A stretch of 64,000 nt of DNA from Rubrivivax sp. Lineage in GTDB: Bacteria; Pseudomonadota; Gammaproteobacteria; Burkholderiales; Burkholderiaceae. Shown here in pieces: positions 39,897 through 47,287 of this stretch. The notes below the pieces were generated by a model. That model made no database searches and had not been told where the DNA came from. It worked only from the letters and a program-made list of their open reading frames with translations. A program made the translations under genes and the position numbers. The stretch spans positions 27,489-91,488 of the forward strand of contig JAEUOZ010000041.1 of assembly GCA_016790225.1 (NCBI GenBank), in the 5' to 3' direction. Each line of letters opens with the position of its first letter. The stretch's first letter is position 1.

Positions 39897-40101
39897 GAGC
39901 GCTTGTACGCCGCCGGGCGCCGGCCGGATGCAAGACCCTGTCACGCTCATGGCCTTGCGTCCGACCTCTGTGCATCCGCCCCTCGCCACGGCCCGTATCA
40001 GCCACCATGCCCCGCTGGAGATGGACGATGACCCGATCAGCCCGATCGGCCCGATCGCTGCGCCTGCCGCAGCCCGCCAGGCCGATCCCGTGGGTGGCCT
40101 G

Positions 40102-40575
40102 ATGCATGCCGCCCGAAAGGTCGATCTGGTCAGCCACTGGCGCCTCGCAGCACCGGTGGAGCGCGTCTGGGACGCGCTCTCCAAGCCCGAGAGCTGGCCG
40201 CGCTGGTGGCCGGGTGTGCGACAGGTGCTGACCCTGGCACCCGGCAATGACCAGGGCCTGGGCAGCGTGCGCCGGATCGAATGGGCCACGCGCCTGCCCT
40301 ACCGCATCCGCGTGGAGGTGGAAGCGGTGGAGACGATCAGGCACAGCCGCATTCGCGGCCGTTCGCGCGGGGCGCTGCAGGGCGAGGGCTTGTGGCTGCT
40401 GCGCACCGACGGCCCCTTCACCGACGTGACCTTCGTCTGGCGGGTGGAACTGAAGACGCCGTGGATGCGCTGGCTGGCCCCGCTGCTGGCGCCCGTGTTC
40501 CGCTGGAACCACGAGAGCGTGATGCGCGCGGGCGGCGCCGGCCTCGCGCGCCACCTTCGCGAGTATCCCGGCTGA
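40102..40575 (+). CDS. SRPBCC (START-like) lipid/polyketide-binding family protein
   Basis: The product has 157 residues from the ATG at 40102. The fold is visible from VDLVSHWRLAAPVERVWDALSKPESWPRWWPGV, the standard SRPBCC start, through LPYRIRVEVEAVE to the long C-terminal helix. Upstream in-frame ATGs (40021, 39949, 39928, 39895) exist, but the divergent cupin gene starts at 39896, and the family begins near residue 1 of this choice. The 205-bp divergent gap would hold both promoters. The ligand is unknown. It may be co-transcribed with the Crp/Fnr gene 68 bp downstream. Confidence 0.78.
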   Translation: MHAARKVDLVSHWRLAAPVERVWDALSKPESWPRWWPGVRQVLTLAPGNDQGLGSVRRIEWATRLPYRIRVEVEAVETIRHSRIRGRSRGALQGEGLWLLRTDGPFTDVTFVWRVELKTPWMRWLAPLLAPVFRWNHESVMRAGGAGLARHLREYPG

Positions 40576-40643
40576 TTTGCGCCGTTTGACTCCAGGCCGG
40601 CGCTTCGGATGCCGCCCCGTGCTGGGCGCACAATGCCCCGGTC

Positions 40644-41375
40644 ATGAGCACCCGCCTGCCCACCCCCCGCGCCGACGATCCGGCCGTGCTGCAGGCCCTG
40701 GCCCGAGTGGGCCTGCTGCAAGGCCTGAAGGCGGAGCTTCTCACCGAGCTGGCGCAGGCCTGCCAGCTGCGCCGCTACCGGGCGCGGCAGGAAGTGCTGT
40801 CGCGCGACGACGTGGACCGCGACTGCTGCCTCATCCTGCAGGGCCGGCTGCGCGTGACGGCCTGGACACCGCAGGGGCGCGAGATCAGCTGGCGCGAGCT
40901 GCAGGCCGGCGAGATCTTCGGCGAGCTCGCCGCCATCGACGGCCTGCCCCGATCGGCCAGCGTGGTGGCCTTGAGCGAGGTACTGCTGGCGCGTCTGGAC
41001 CCGGAAACGCTGCGTGCGCTGATGCAGCGGCACTGGCCAATGGCCGAGCGCCTGCTGCAGCATCTGGCGCAATCGGCGCGCGTCCTCACCGAGCGGCTCT
41101 ACCGTCTGGGCGCACAGAGCGTGCAGCAGCGCCTGGCGGCCGAACTGCTGCGCCTGTCCGCCCCGGCACCCGGCGCAGCCACGATGCCACGCGTGCTGGA
41201 CCCAGCCCCCAGCCAGCGCGAACTGGCCGCCCGCATCGACACCGTGCGAGAGCAGGTGCTGCGCGAACTGGCTGCGCTGGAACGGGCCGGCCTGATCCGC
41301 CGCGCGGGTGCCCGCATCGAGCTGCCCGATGTGCCGCGACTGGCGGCGCTGATTGATGCTGAGGCGGCCTGTTAG
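40644..41375 (+). CDS. Crp/Fnr-family transcriptional regulator
   Basis: The 243-residue product has a cyclic-nucleotide-binding beta-roll (about residues 20-140, with LQAGEIFGELAAIDGLPRSA matching the phosphate-binding cassette), a long dimerisation helix, and a winged helix-turn-helix at about 165-240 (PSQRELAARIDTVREQVLREL). The FNR-type N-terminal iron-sulfur cysteines are absent. The phosphate-binding-like cassette has GE and RSA in the expected places, so cyclic nucleotide binding is possible. Its TAG stop codon lies inside GTTAGGC, the junction of the inserted hicAB cassette. Confidence 0.88.
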   Translation: MSTRLPTPRADDPAVLQALARVGLLQGLKAELLTELAQACQLRRYRARQEVLSRDDVDRDCCLILQGRLRVTAWTPQGREISWRELQAGEIFGELAAIDGLPRSASVVALSEVLLARLDPETLRALMQRHWPMAERLLQHLAQSARVLTERLYRLGAQSVQQRLAAELLRLSAPAPGAATMPRVLDPAPSQRELAARIDTVREQVLRELAALERAGLIRRAGARIELPDVPRLAALIDAEAAC

Positions 41376-41432
41376 GCCACAGAAAGCACCTCAGTCTGGC
41401 GCCGGCCTAGTTTCACTGGTAGTATCACGTCC

Positions 41433-41660
41433 GTGAACTCGGCAGCGAAGCTTCTAGCCGCCATTCGGCGAACCCAACTTGACTGGCAGATCTCGGATCT
41501 CCAGTCCGTCGCTAGACATCACGGTCTGGACTGGCGTCACCAGAAGAGCAGTCACTGCGTTTTCGTGCGCGATGATGGCCGCACCCTGTCTGTACCGGCG
41601 CACAGGCCGATCAAGCCCATCTACATCCGCAAGTTCATCGAACTCATCGACGGAGCATGA
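41433..41660 (+). CDS. hicA: HicA-type mRNA interferase toxin
   Basis: The 75-residue product has the double-stranded RNA-binding-like HicA fold, with the catalytic histidine H41 in HQKSSHCVF and a following DGRTLSVPAHRPIKP segment typical of the family. It would cleave mRNA when free of antitoxin. The start is GTG at 41433; TAGTAT at 41420-41425 could be a -10 box, so the leader would be very short. Its stop overlaps the hicB ATG (ATGA), and toxin-first order is normal for hicAB. It lies within the integron cassette and has lower G+C than neighbours. Confidence 0.88.
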   Translation: MNSAAKLLAAIRRTQLDWQISDLQSVARHHGLDWRHQKSSHCVFVRDDGRTLSVPAHRPIKPIYIRKFIELIDGA

Positions 41661-42040
41661 CTATGGCCAAGATCACTGACTACCCGTTTGAGATTCGTCC
41701 GCTCTCCGAGGAGGACGGAGGTGGGTTTCTCGTCTCGTATCCTGACTTCGCTGAGTGCATCTCAGACGGAGAAACCATCGAAGAAGCGCTTGCGAACGGC
41801 CATGACGCGCTGAAGGCCACGATTGCTGCTCTCAAGGCCAAGAAGCTTCCCATTCCGTCACCTAACAGCGGAGGTGTCGCCTCAGGCAAGTTCGTTGCTC
41901 GCGTGCCCAAGACCGTGCATGCACAGCTGGCGACTCGGGCCAAGGCCGAAGGGGTTTCGCTCAACACCCTCGTCCTCACCTTCATCGCGCAGGGCCTTGG
42001 AAGCACAAAAGCCAAGCCACGCGCTCGCGGTGCAACCTAA
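41657..42040 (+). CDS. hicB: HicB-type antitoxin
   Basis: The 127-residue product has the HicB partial RNase H-like fold at the N-terminus (YPFEIRPLSEEDGGGFLVSYPDFAECISDGETIEEAL) and a ribbon-helix-helix DNA-binding part at the C-terminus (about 82-115, KFVARVPKTVHAQLATRAKAEGVSLN). It neutralises HicA and represses the pair. ATG 41657 overlaps the hicA stop; a second ATG follows at 41663. The TAA stop lies inside the R'' box of attC (ACCTAAC), as in many integron cassettes. Confidence 0.9.
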   Translation: MTMAKITDYPFEIRPLSEEDGGGFLVSYPDFAECISDGETIEEALANGHDALKATIAALKAKKLPIPSPNSGGVASGKFVARVPKTVHAQLATRAKAEGVSLNTLVLTFIAQGLGSTKAKPRARGAT

Positions 42041-42163
42041 CTTTTCGCTCAAGCTGACCCGCTACGGCAGGCGCTGTAGGCCTGGTCCGCGGCACTTGGT
42101 GCATCATCGCGCACCAGGCCTACAGCGCCTGCCTCCGCGGGCAGCTTAGCTCGAACGTTAGTC
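42035..42163 (+). other. Integron attC recombination site of the hicAB cassette
   Basis: The 129-bp site has all parts of an attC. R'' is ACCTAAC (42035-42041), which matches RYYYAAC. R' is GTTAGTC (42157-42163), a GTTRRRY box with one deviation. The L''/L' arms (about 42044-42056 and 42142-42155) pair with one bulged base. The centre is a perfect 21-bp inverted repeat (42066-42086 with 42113-42133) around a 26-base loop. Such a structure is recognised by integron integrase as folded single-stranded DNA. Confidence 0.85.
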
Positions 42164-42611
42164 CGCATATGACGGGAAGCATCTTGGCGTTTTCCGAGCA
42201 GGTCGAAGCCAAGCCAGTGGCCGGCGTCGTTTTTGCTGCGATCGGAGTGGTTCGCTGCACAAGGAACTGAAGACCCTTGGCACTCGTCTGCGGGCGCATC
42301 AGCTACGACCGGCGGCTTCTTCAGGCCGAAGCTGGGAGCGCCTGCGGCGCGATGCCGAATTGCCGGGTACAGCGGCCAAGCGCTGTCGCGTCGATGACCT
42401 GCCCCACAGCCTGACCACCCTGACAGTCGCCCAGGCTGCCGGCAATCCCGCACCCTGGCGCGCCGTTCGCCGATACACCTTGCAACAGACATCCCGTGCG
42501 CTGGCTCACTCCCCGGCCTGGCGCGCGCTTCCTAGACTGGCGCAGCCACCCCCGATGGGGGGTGCTTCCCCGTTGAGGCGCGGTGCCGATGCGGGGCCTC
42601 AGGAGGATGCG
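42164..42611. other. Gene-poor interval after the cassette, possible decayed sequence
   Basis: No convincing gene is seen in this 448-bp stretch. A short frame begins ATG at 42168, five bases after the attC core, which is where a next cassette gene would start (MTGSILAFSEQVEAKPVAGV...), but it stops after 33 codons. Leftward frames across the interval show no recognisable protein character. It may hold the remnant of another cassette or simply the native crp downstream region. An AGGAGG ribosome binding site for the next gene lies at 42601-42606. Confidence 0.5.
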
Positions 42612-43586
42612 ATGAACACTCTGCCCCATCTGCAATCGCTCTGGGCCCACGGGCCGGCGGGTCGCCGCAGCACGCTGGGCGACAGCCGCTCACTGCTGCC
42701 GCCGGCCGCCAGCTGCCTGACGCCGCCGAGGCCCCTGGACCGCGTTCGGTCACTGATCGTTGCGACGGGCGGCGCCGCTTCGGATGCCGAACCTGCCCGC
42801 GAAAACCCGCCTCCGCTGCGTCGTGCCGACGCCGTGCCGGCGCTGACCGTGCAGCTGCTGGATGGCTTTCGCGTCTGGGTGGGCACGCAGCCCCTGGCGG
42901 ATCTGCCGCAGGGCAAGCCAGGCTCGCTGTTCAAGCTGCTGCTGCTGCAGCGCCAGCGCCCGCTGCCGCGCCACCGGCTGGCCGCGCTCTACTGGCCCGA
43001 GGCCGACGCGGCGAGCGCGCGCAACAACCTCAACGTGTCACTGCATCGTTTGCGGCGCCTGCTGGAGGGCCATGCGCAGATCGTCTTTCGCGACGGGTCC
43101 TACCAGTTGCTGGTGGAGGGCGAGGTCTGGGTGGATGCCGAGCAGTTCGAGCGCCTGGCGGCGCACGGTGCGCACCTGGAAGCTCAGGCGCAGCTGCCGG
43201 CCGCGAGGCAGGCCTACGAGGCCGCTGCGCAGCTCTACCAGACCGATCTGGTGCCGCAGCCCGATGGCGACGCGGCGTTGGCCGCGGCCGCGCAATCGCT
43301 GCGCGACCGGCTGAGCCAGGTGCTGGAGCGCGCCGCGGCGCTGTGCGAGCAGGCTGCTGATTGGCACGCCTGCCGGCAGCATGCGCTGCGCTGCCTGGCG
43401 CTGGACGAGTGCAATGAAGCCGCCCACCGCCAGCTGATGCGCTGCTATGCGCGGCTGGATCAGCCGCTGCAGGTGGAACGCCAGTACCAGCGCTGCATCA
43501 CCGCGCTGCGTCTGCAGCTGGGTCTGGCACCGGCCGAAGAAACCAAGGCGCAGTACCGCCGCCTGGCCGAACGCCAGGCCGCCTGA
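42612..43586 (+). CDS. BTAD-domain (SARP-like) transcriptional regulator
   Basis: The 324-residue product has an N-terminal disordered region (1-75), then an OmpR-type winged helix domain (about 78-165, ALTVQLLDGFRVWVGTQPL through SARNNLNVSLHRLRRLL) and a bacterial transcriptional activator domain with TPR-like helices (about 170-315, ending QVERQYQRCITALRLQLGLAP). This is the SARP/BTAD plan known from actinobacteria and found in many proteobacteria as a module. The ATG at 42612 has a perfect AGGAGG six bases upstream. No target can be told; the adjacent protease and partner genes are on the other strand. Confidence 0.85.
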   Translation: MNTLPHLQSLWAHGPAGRRSTLGDSRSLLPPAASCLTPPRPLDRVRSLIVATGGAASDAEPARENPPPLRRADAVPALTVQLLDGFRVWVGTQPLADLPQGKPGSLFKLLLLQRQRPLPRHRLAALYWPEADAASARNNLNVSLHRLRRLLEGHAQIVFRDGSYQLLVEGEVWVDAEQFERLAAHGAHLEAQAQLPAARQAYEAAAQLYQTDLVPQPDGDAALAAAAQSLRDRLSQVLERAAALCEQAADWHACRQHALRCLALDECNEAAHRQLMRCYARLDQPLQVERQYQRCITALRLQLGLAPAEETKAQYRRLAERQAA

Positions 43587-43709
43587 TCCCGACTGCTTGA
43601 TCGCGAACCTGTGGTCGCGACCCCGTGATCCTGACCCCGTGACCCCGACCGCCCGGCTCCCTTGATCTGCCCGGGCGGCCGGCGTCGACCGCGGGGGCCA
43701 GGCCGCGCG

Positions 43710-44018
43710 CTAAAGGGCGCGGATCGGGCCGCCTCGGTGGATCCGCACGGGCCAGCCCAGAACCGTGCGCGGCACGCTGAAGGGCTGCCAGCTCCCATCG
43801 ACATGCACCACCACGACGGCCGAGGCACTGTCGGCGCCTTCAACCCAGACACCCTGCACACCGGGCACGGCCATCAGTGCATCGATCTGCGCCTGCGGCA
43901 GGCGCAAGCCCTGGGGCTCCAGCGCCGCCTCGTCGGGCGGCACGGGCACCGGTTGCGGATCGCCCTGCAGGAAATCCAGCGGGCCGGGTGGTGCGGGGGG
44001 GCTGGGCGTGGTGGTCAT
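43710..44018 (-). CDS. Small protein downstream of a trypsin-like protease
   Basis: The 102-residue product has a Pro-rich start (residues 1-30) and a compact domain (MAVPGVQGVWVEGADSAS, then VVVVHVDGSWQPF, then VRIHRGGPIRAL). The PGVxGVxVxG plus beta-strand pattern resembles the small N-terminal domain that precedes the protease core in the upstream gene product (IVGVGISLGDP, EPVLEIYTLEP). It might thus be an inhibitor- or propeptide-like partner, which is inference. The gene follows the protease gene by 151 bp on the same strand. ATG 44018 is chosen after GAGA; function unknown. Confidence 0.6.
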   Translation of the reverse strand: MTTTPSPPAPPGPLDFLQGDPQPVPVPPDEAALEPQGLRLPQAQIDALMAVPGVQGVWVEGADSASAVVVVHVDGSWQPFSVPRTVLGWPVRIHRGGPIRAL

Positions 44019-44169
44019 GGCGGTCTCCCGAGGTTCTGGAAGATGACACGAAGCGCCGGCCCCGTGCAAGTGCAGCGGGGCCGGCGCGCGATCATGCCGG
44101 GTCAGGTCATGCCGGCGCAGGCGGGCGCCCGAGGGCCGGCTGACCAGCGCGGCCGATCAGCGCGGCCGC

Positions 44170-45336
44170 TCAGGCCACGATGGAGACATCCAGCGCCGCC
44201 AGCACGCTGGCGATGGGGTTGGCAAAGGTCGTGCCGCCTCCGCCCGCAAACAGCAGGCCCACCGGTGCGCGCCGGGCGTCCCAGGTCCAGATCAGCGAGC
44301 CGGAATCGCCGCCGGCGCTGAATTCCGGGCCCGTGCCACGGATGGATATCTGGTTGACGAAGCGCGCCACGCGGCCGCCGCCGAAGTTGACGTTCACCGT
44401 CACGCCCACGGCCGTGATGCGCCCCTGCTTGAGCTGCGTGGTGCGACCGGTCTTGCCCACCAGCATACCCACGGCCGGCGCCACCGGCTGGGCGCCGATG
44501 GTGAAGGTCTGGACTGCGCCGTTGGACAGGTACATCAGCTCCTTGCGCACGCGATCCGGCCAGGCCCAGGCTGTCGCGCAGTCCACCACGTTGGCGGCAC
44601 CGGCCGCAAAGTTGACCGGGACGAAGCGTTCCAGGATCGCGATCTGGTCTGCCGGGTGGCGGCCGCCATCGAAGCTGCCCGGCTGCACCACCGAGTGTCC
44701 GATCGGCCCGGCGTTGACGTTGGCCAGCACATGGTTGTTGCTGAGCACCATCAGCCGCGCATTGCGCGGTGCGCTGCGGCCGCGCACCAGGCATCCGAAG
44801 GTGCCCGCGGTCACCGCGGTGTGGCCCACGCTGATGCCACCCGGCGCAGGGCGCAGGCGCATGCGGTGCGCCTGGGCATCGATCATGCCCGTGTGCACCA
44901 CGTTCATCGGAAAGTCGGCGGAGGCCATGGCCGAGACGCCGGCCACCGCAGCGAGCCGGGCACGCGTCTCGCTGGCGGCCTCCGGCTCCAGCGTGTAGAT
45001 CTCGAGCACCGGTTCGCCGGGCACGCCGGCAAAGCCGTGGGCGGGATCGCCCAGGCTGATGCCCACGCCCACGATGTTGGCTTCCTGGGCCGCGGCCGAT
45101 TGCGCGCCTTCGCTGTCGCCGGCCAGTTCGGCCAGCAGCTTCTCGATCTCGGCCTTGGCCGCCAGCACCTGCGGATCCAGGCGCTGCAGGAACTGGCTGG
45201 TTTCGGCCTCCACGGATTCAGCGTCGAGCGAGCCGGAAGCGCCGGGGGCTTCGAACTCCGAGCTCTCGCTGCCGTGCGGGGTGTCCTCGTCGGCCTTGGG
45301 AGACTGGAATTCGGAAGCGGATTTTCTGGTTGCCAT
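44170..45336 (-). CDS. Trypsin-fold serine protease (Nal1-like)
   Basis: The 388-residue product has an acidic N-terminal region (1-85), a small alpha/beta domain (about 85-150) and a chymotrypsin-like protease core. Candidate triad residues are the His in LSNNHVLAN, the Asp in PADQIAILE and the Ser in SAGGDSGSLIW. There is no signal peptide, so it appears cytosolic or exported by another route. This pattern resembles the Nal1-like peptidase family. The ATG at 45336 has AAGGTG at good distance; an ATG two codons upstream is possible. A small partner protein is encoded downstream on the same strand. Confidence 0.8.
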   Translation of the reverse strand: MATRKSASEFQSPKADEDTPHGSESSEFEAPGASGSLDAESVEAETSQFLQRLDPQVLAAKAEIEKLLAELAGDSEGAQSAAAQEANIVGVGISLGDPAHGFAGVPGEPVLEIYTLEPEAASETRARLAAVAGVSAMASADFPMNVVHTGMIDAQAHRMRLRPAPGGISVGHTAVTAGTFGCLVRGRSAPRNARLMVLSNNHVLANVNAGPIGHSVVQPGSFDGGRHPADQIAILERFVPVNFAAGAANVVDCATAWAWPDRVRKELMYLSNGAVQTFTIGAQPVAPAVGMLVGKTGRTTQLKQGRITAVGVTVNVNFGGGRVARFVNQISIRGTGPEFSAGGDSGSLIWTWDARRAPVGLLFAGGGGTTFANPIASVLAALDVSIVA

Positions 45337-45659
45337 GATCATCACCTTGAAAGTTTGAGAGCGTCGATGTCCCCGGCGGATGGGCACCGGCTGCGCAAGC
45401 TGCGGGCACCTGCCGCCGGGGCGGTCTACAGGGTTCTGGCCTGTGGGCTCAGTGTTGGCAACGGCACTTAGGCCCGCGCTGTGGCGGCGCGTAGTCCCCG
45501 CGAACGCGCCGCGTAGGGGCTGCGTAGGCAGCGCGAAGCTGGCGCTTAATCCGCGCGGGCCGCGCGCTGGCCGGGCGCTCGGCAGCGCGGGGAGATGGCG
45601 CCGGCGTGACGCCTGCGGCGGGCCCCTTGATGCCGGCAGGGTCGGCGCACAATGGCCGG
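45337..45659. other. 323-bp divergent intergenic region
   Basis: This gap separates the protease gene (leftward) from the metal exporter gene (rightward). Open frames crossing it show no recognisable protein sequence, and I see no clear sigma-70 promoter or long inverted repeat. It presumably holds both promoters. Confidence 0.5.
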
Positions 45660-46355
45660 ATGGCAGCGCCTCCGCAGCACATCCAGGAGCCCGGGCATGG
45701 GCATGGGCATGGGCACGGCCCTGGCGACGGACACGGTCACGATCACGCCCACGCCGCGGCCGCCGCCAGCGATCCCCGTTACCGGCGCATCCTGTGGATC
45801 GCGCTGATCATCAATCTGCTGATGTTCGGCGTTGAGGTCCTGGCCGGCGTGGCGGCGCATTCGGCTTCGCTGCTGGCCGATGCGGTGGACTTCTTCGGTG
45901 ATGCGGCCAACTACGGCCTGTCGCTGGCGGTGCTGGGTCTCGCCCTGCACTGGCGCGCACGTGCGGCCCTGGTGAAGGGCTTGTGCATGGGCGCCTTCGG
46001 CGTCTTCGTGCTGGGCCGCGTCGCCTGGGGGCTGCTCACCGGCGTGGTGCCCGAGCCGCTGACCATGGGCCTGGTCGGGCTGCTGGCGCTGGTCGCCAAC
46101 CTGGCCGTCGCCGCGATGCTCTACGCCTGGCGCGAGGGCGATGCCAACATGCGTTCGGTCTGGCTGTGCAGCCGCAACGACGCACTCGGCAACCTGGCCG
46201 TGGTGGCCGCTGCCTTTGGCGTCTTCGGCACGGGGCGCAGCTGGCCCGATCTGGCCGTGGCCCTGATCATGGCCGCCCTGGCCTTGAGCGCATCGGCGGC
46301 CGTGCTGCGCCAGGCGCGGCAGGAACTGCGCCAGACGGCGACGCGCGCGGGTTGA
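45660..46355 (+). CDS. Cation diffusion facilitator-like metal transporter
   Basis: The 231-residue product has a His-rich N-terminus (residues 11-31, with repeated GHGH), followed by six membrane helices of the CDF fold. The helix-2 metal motif is present as D77-x3-D81 in ADAVDFFGDAAN after HSAS. In helix 5 the usual His-x3-Asp appears as Cys-x3-Asp (LCSRNDALGN). The cytosolic C-terminal domain is missing, which is normal for this short subgroup. It probably exports zinc, cobalt or a similar metal. The ATG at 45660 directly precedes the conserved start. Confidence 0.85.
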   Translation: MAAPPQHIQEPGHGHGHGHGPGDGHGHDHAHAAAAASDPRYRRILWIALIINLLMFGVEVLAGVAAHSASLLADAVDFFGDAANYGLSLAVLGLALHWRARAALVKGLCMGAFGVFVLGRVAWGLLTGVVPEPLTMGLVGLLALVANLAVAAMLYAWREGDANMRSVWLCSRNDALGNLAVVAAAFGVFGTGRSWPDLAVALIMAALALSASAAVLRQARQELRQTATRAG

Positions 46356-46475
46356 TCAGCCGCAGCCTGCTGCCCGGCGCGAGCCGCGGGCCCCGGGCTT
46401 GCCCGGTCTTCAGCGCAGGCCTGGCTTGCACCCAGAATGCTCGCCTCCCGGCCGCACCGGCCATAGGCAACGTGC

Positions 46476-47255
46476 ATGAAAGATTCTCCTGTGAAACTCG
46501 CCACCTGGAACGTCAACTCCCTGGCCGTGCGCCTGCCGCAGCTGCTGGACTGGCTGGCTGCCCAGCCCGTGGATGCGCTGGTGCTGCAGGAGACCAAGCT
46601 CACCGACGACAAGTTTCCGCAAGCGCCGATCGAAGCGGCCGGCTATGCGGTGAGCTGGTTCGGCCAGAAGACCTACAACGGCGTGGCCCTGCTCTCGCGC
46701 ACGCCGGCCACCGACATCCAGCGCAACATCCCTGGCTTCGAGGACGCCTCGGCACGCGTGATCGCCGGCACGGTGGACGGCATCCGCGTGGTCGGCGGCT
46801 ACTTCCCCAACGGCCAGGCCCCGGGCAGCGAGAAGTTTGCCTACAAGATGCAGTGGCTCGAAGGCCTGCATCGGTGGCTGACGGACGAGATCAGCCGACA
46901 CCCGCAGCTCGTCCTGCTGGGCGACTTCAACATCGCGCCCGATGATCGCGACGTGTACGACCCCGTGGCCTGGGCCGGCCAGATCCACTGCACGGACGAG
47001 GAGCGCGCGCACTTCCGGCAATTGCTCGCACTGGGTCTGCACGATGCCTTCCGGCTCTTCGATCAGCCGCCCCGCAGCTGGAGCTGGTGGGATTACCGCA
47101 ATCTCGCGTTTCGCAAGAACCAGGGCCTGCGCATCGACCACATCCTGGTGAGCGAGCCCCTGAAGGCCCGCGTGGCGGCTTGCACGATCGACAAGGCGCC
47201 GCGCCGCAACGAGCGGCCCAGCGATCACGCGCCGGTGGTGCTGACGCTCGGCTGA
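46476..47255 (+). CDS. xth: Exodeoxyribonuclease III
   Basis: The 259-residue product is an exonuclease III/AP endonuclease of the EEP fold. Key motifs are ATWNVNSLAVRLPQ, the metal-binding Glu in LQETKLTDDKFP, the Asp-Asn pair in LLGDFNIAPDDRDV, and the C-terminal SDHAPVVLTL with catalytic Asp-His. It cleaves DNA at abasic sites and removes 3' blocks in base excision repair. Length is normal. ATG 46476 gives two possible starts (MKDSPVKLATWN), with ATG 46476 preferred. It is convergent with the EAL gene. Confidence 0.95.
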   Translation: MKDSPVKLATWNVNSLAVRLPQLLDWLAAQPVDALVLQETKLTDDKFPQAPIEAAGYAVSWFGQKTYNGVALLSRTPATDIQRNIPGFEDASARVIAGTVDGIRVVGGYFPNGQAPGSEKFAYKMQWLEGLHRWLTDEISRHPQLVLLGDFNIAPDDRDVYDPVAWAGQIHCTDEERAHFRQLLALGLHDAFRLFDQPPRSWSWWDYRNLAFRKNQGLRIDHILVSEPLKARVAACTIDKAPRRNERPSDHAPVVLTLG

Positions 47256-47287
47256 GGCGACGCTGGGCGGACCCACCAGCCTGGCGA

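Larger units (their letters stand above)
41372..42157 (+). mobile_element. Integron gene cassette carrying hicAB
   Basis: A 786-bp segment fits a mobile integron cassette. It is bounded on the left by GTTAGGC (41371-41377, a GTTRRRY core site that contains the crp stop codon) and on the right by the attC core GTTAGTC (42157-42163). Cleavage after the first G at each core would define this segment. The contents are hicA and hicB packed tightly and an attC whose R'' box contains the hicB stop codon, which is normal for cassettes. Base composition is clearly lower in G+C than the surroundings. No integron integrase gene is present in the window, so this looks like an isolated cassette at a secondary site. 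Confidence 0.8.

Noticed and set aside
41372..42163. A full chromosomal integron
   Set aside because: No intI gene, attI site or further attC was seen; only one cassette is supported.
42049..42492. Minus-strand frame across attC and the following interval as a possible gene
   Set aside because: It runs through the attC stem-loop and has no recognisable protein sequence or ribosome binding site.
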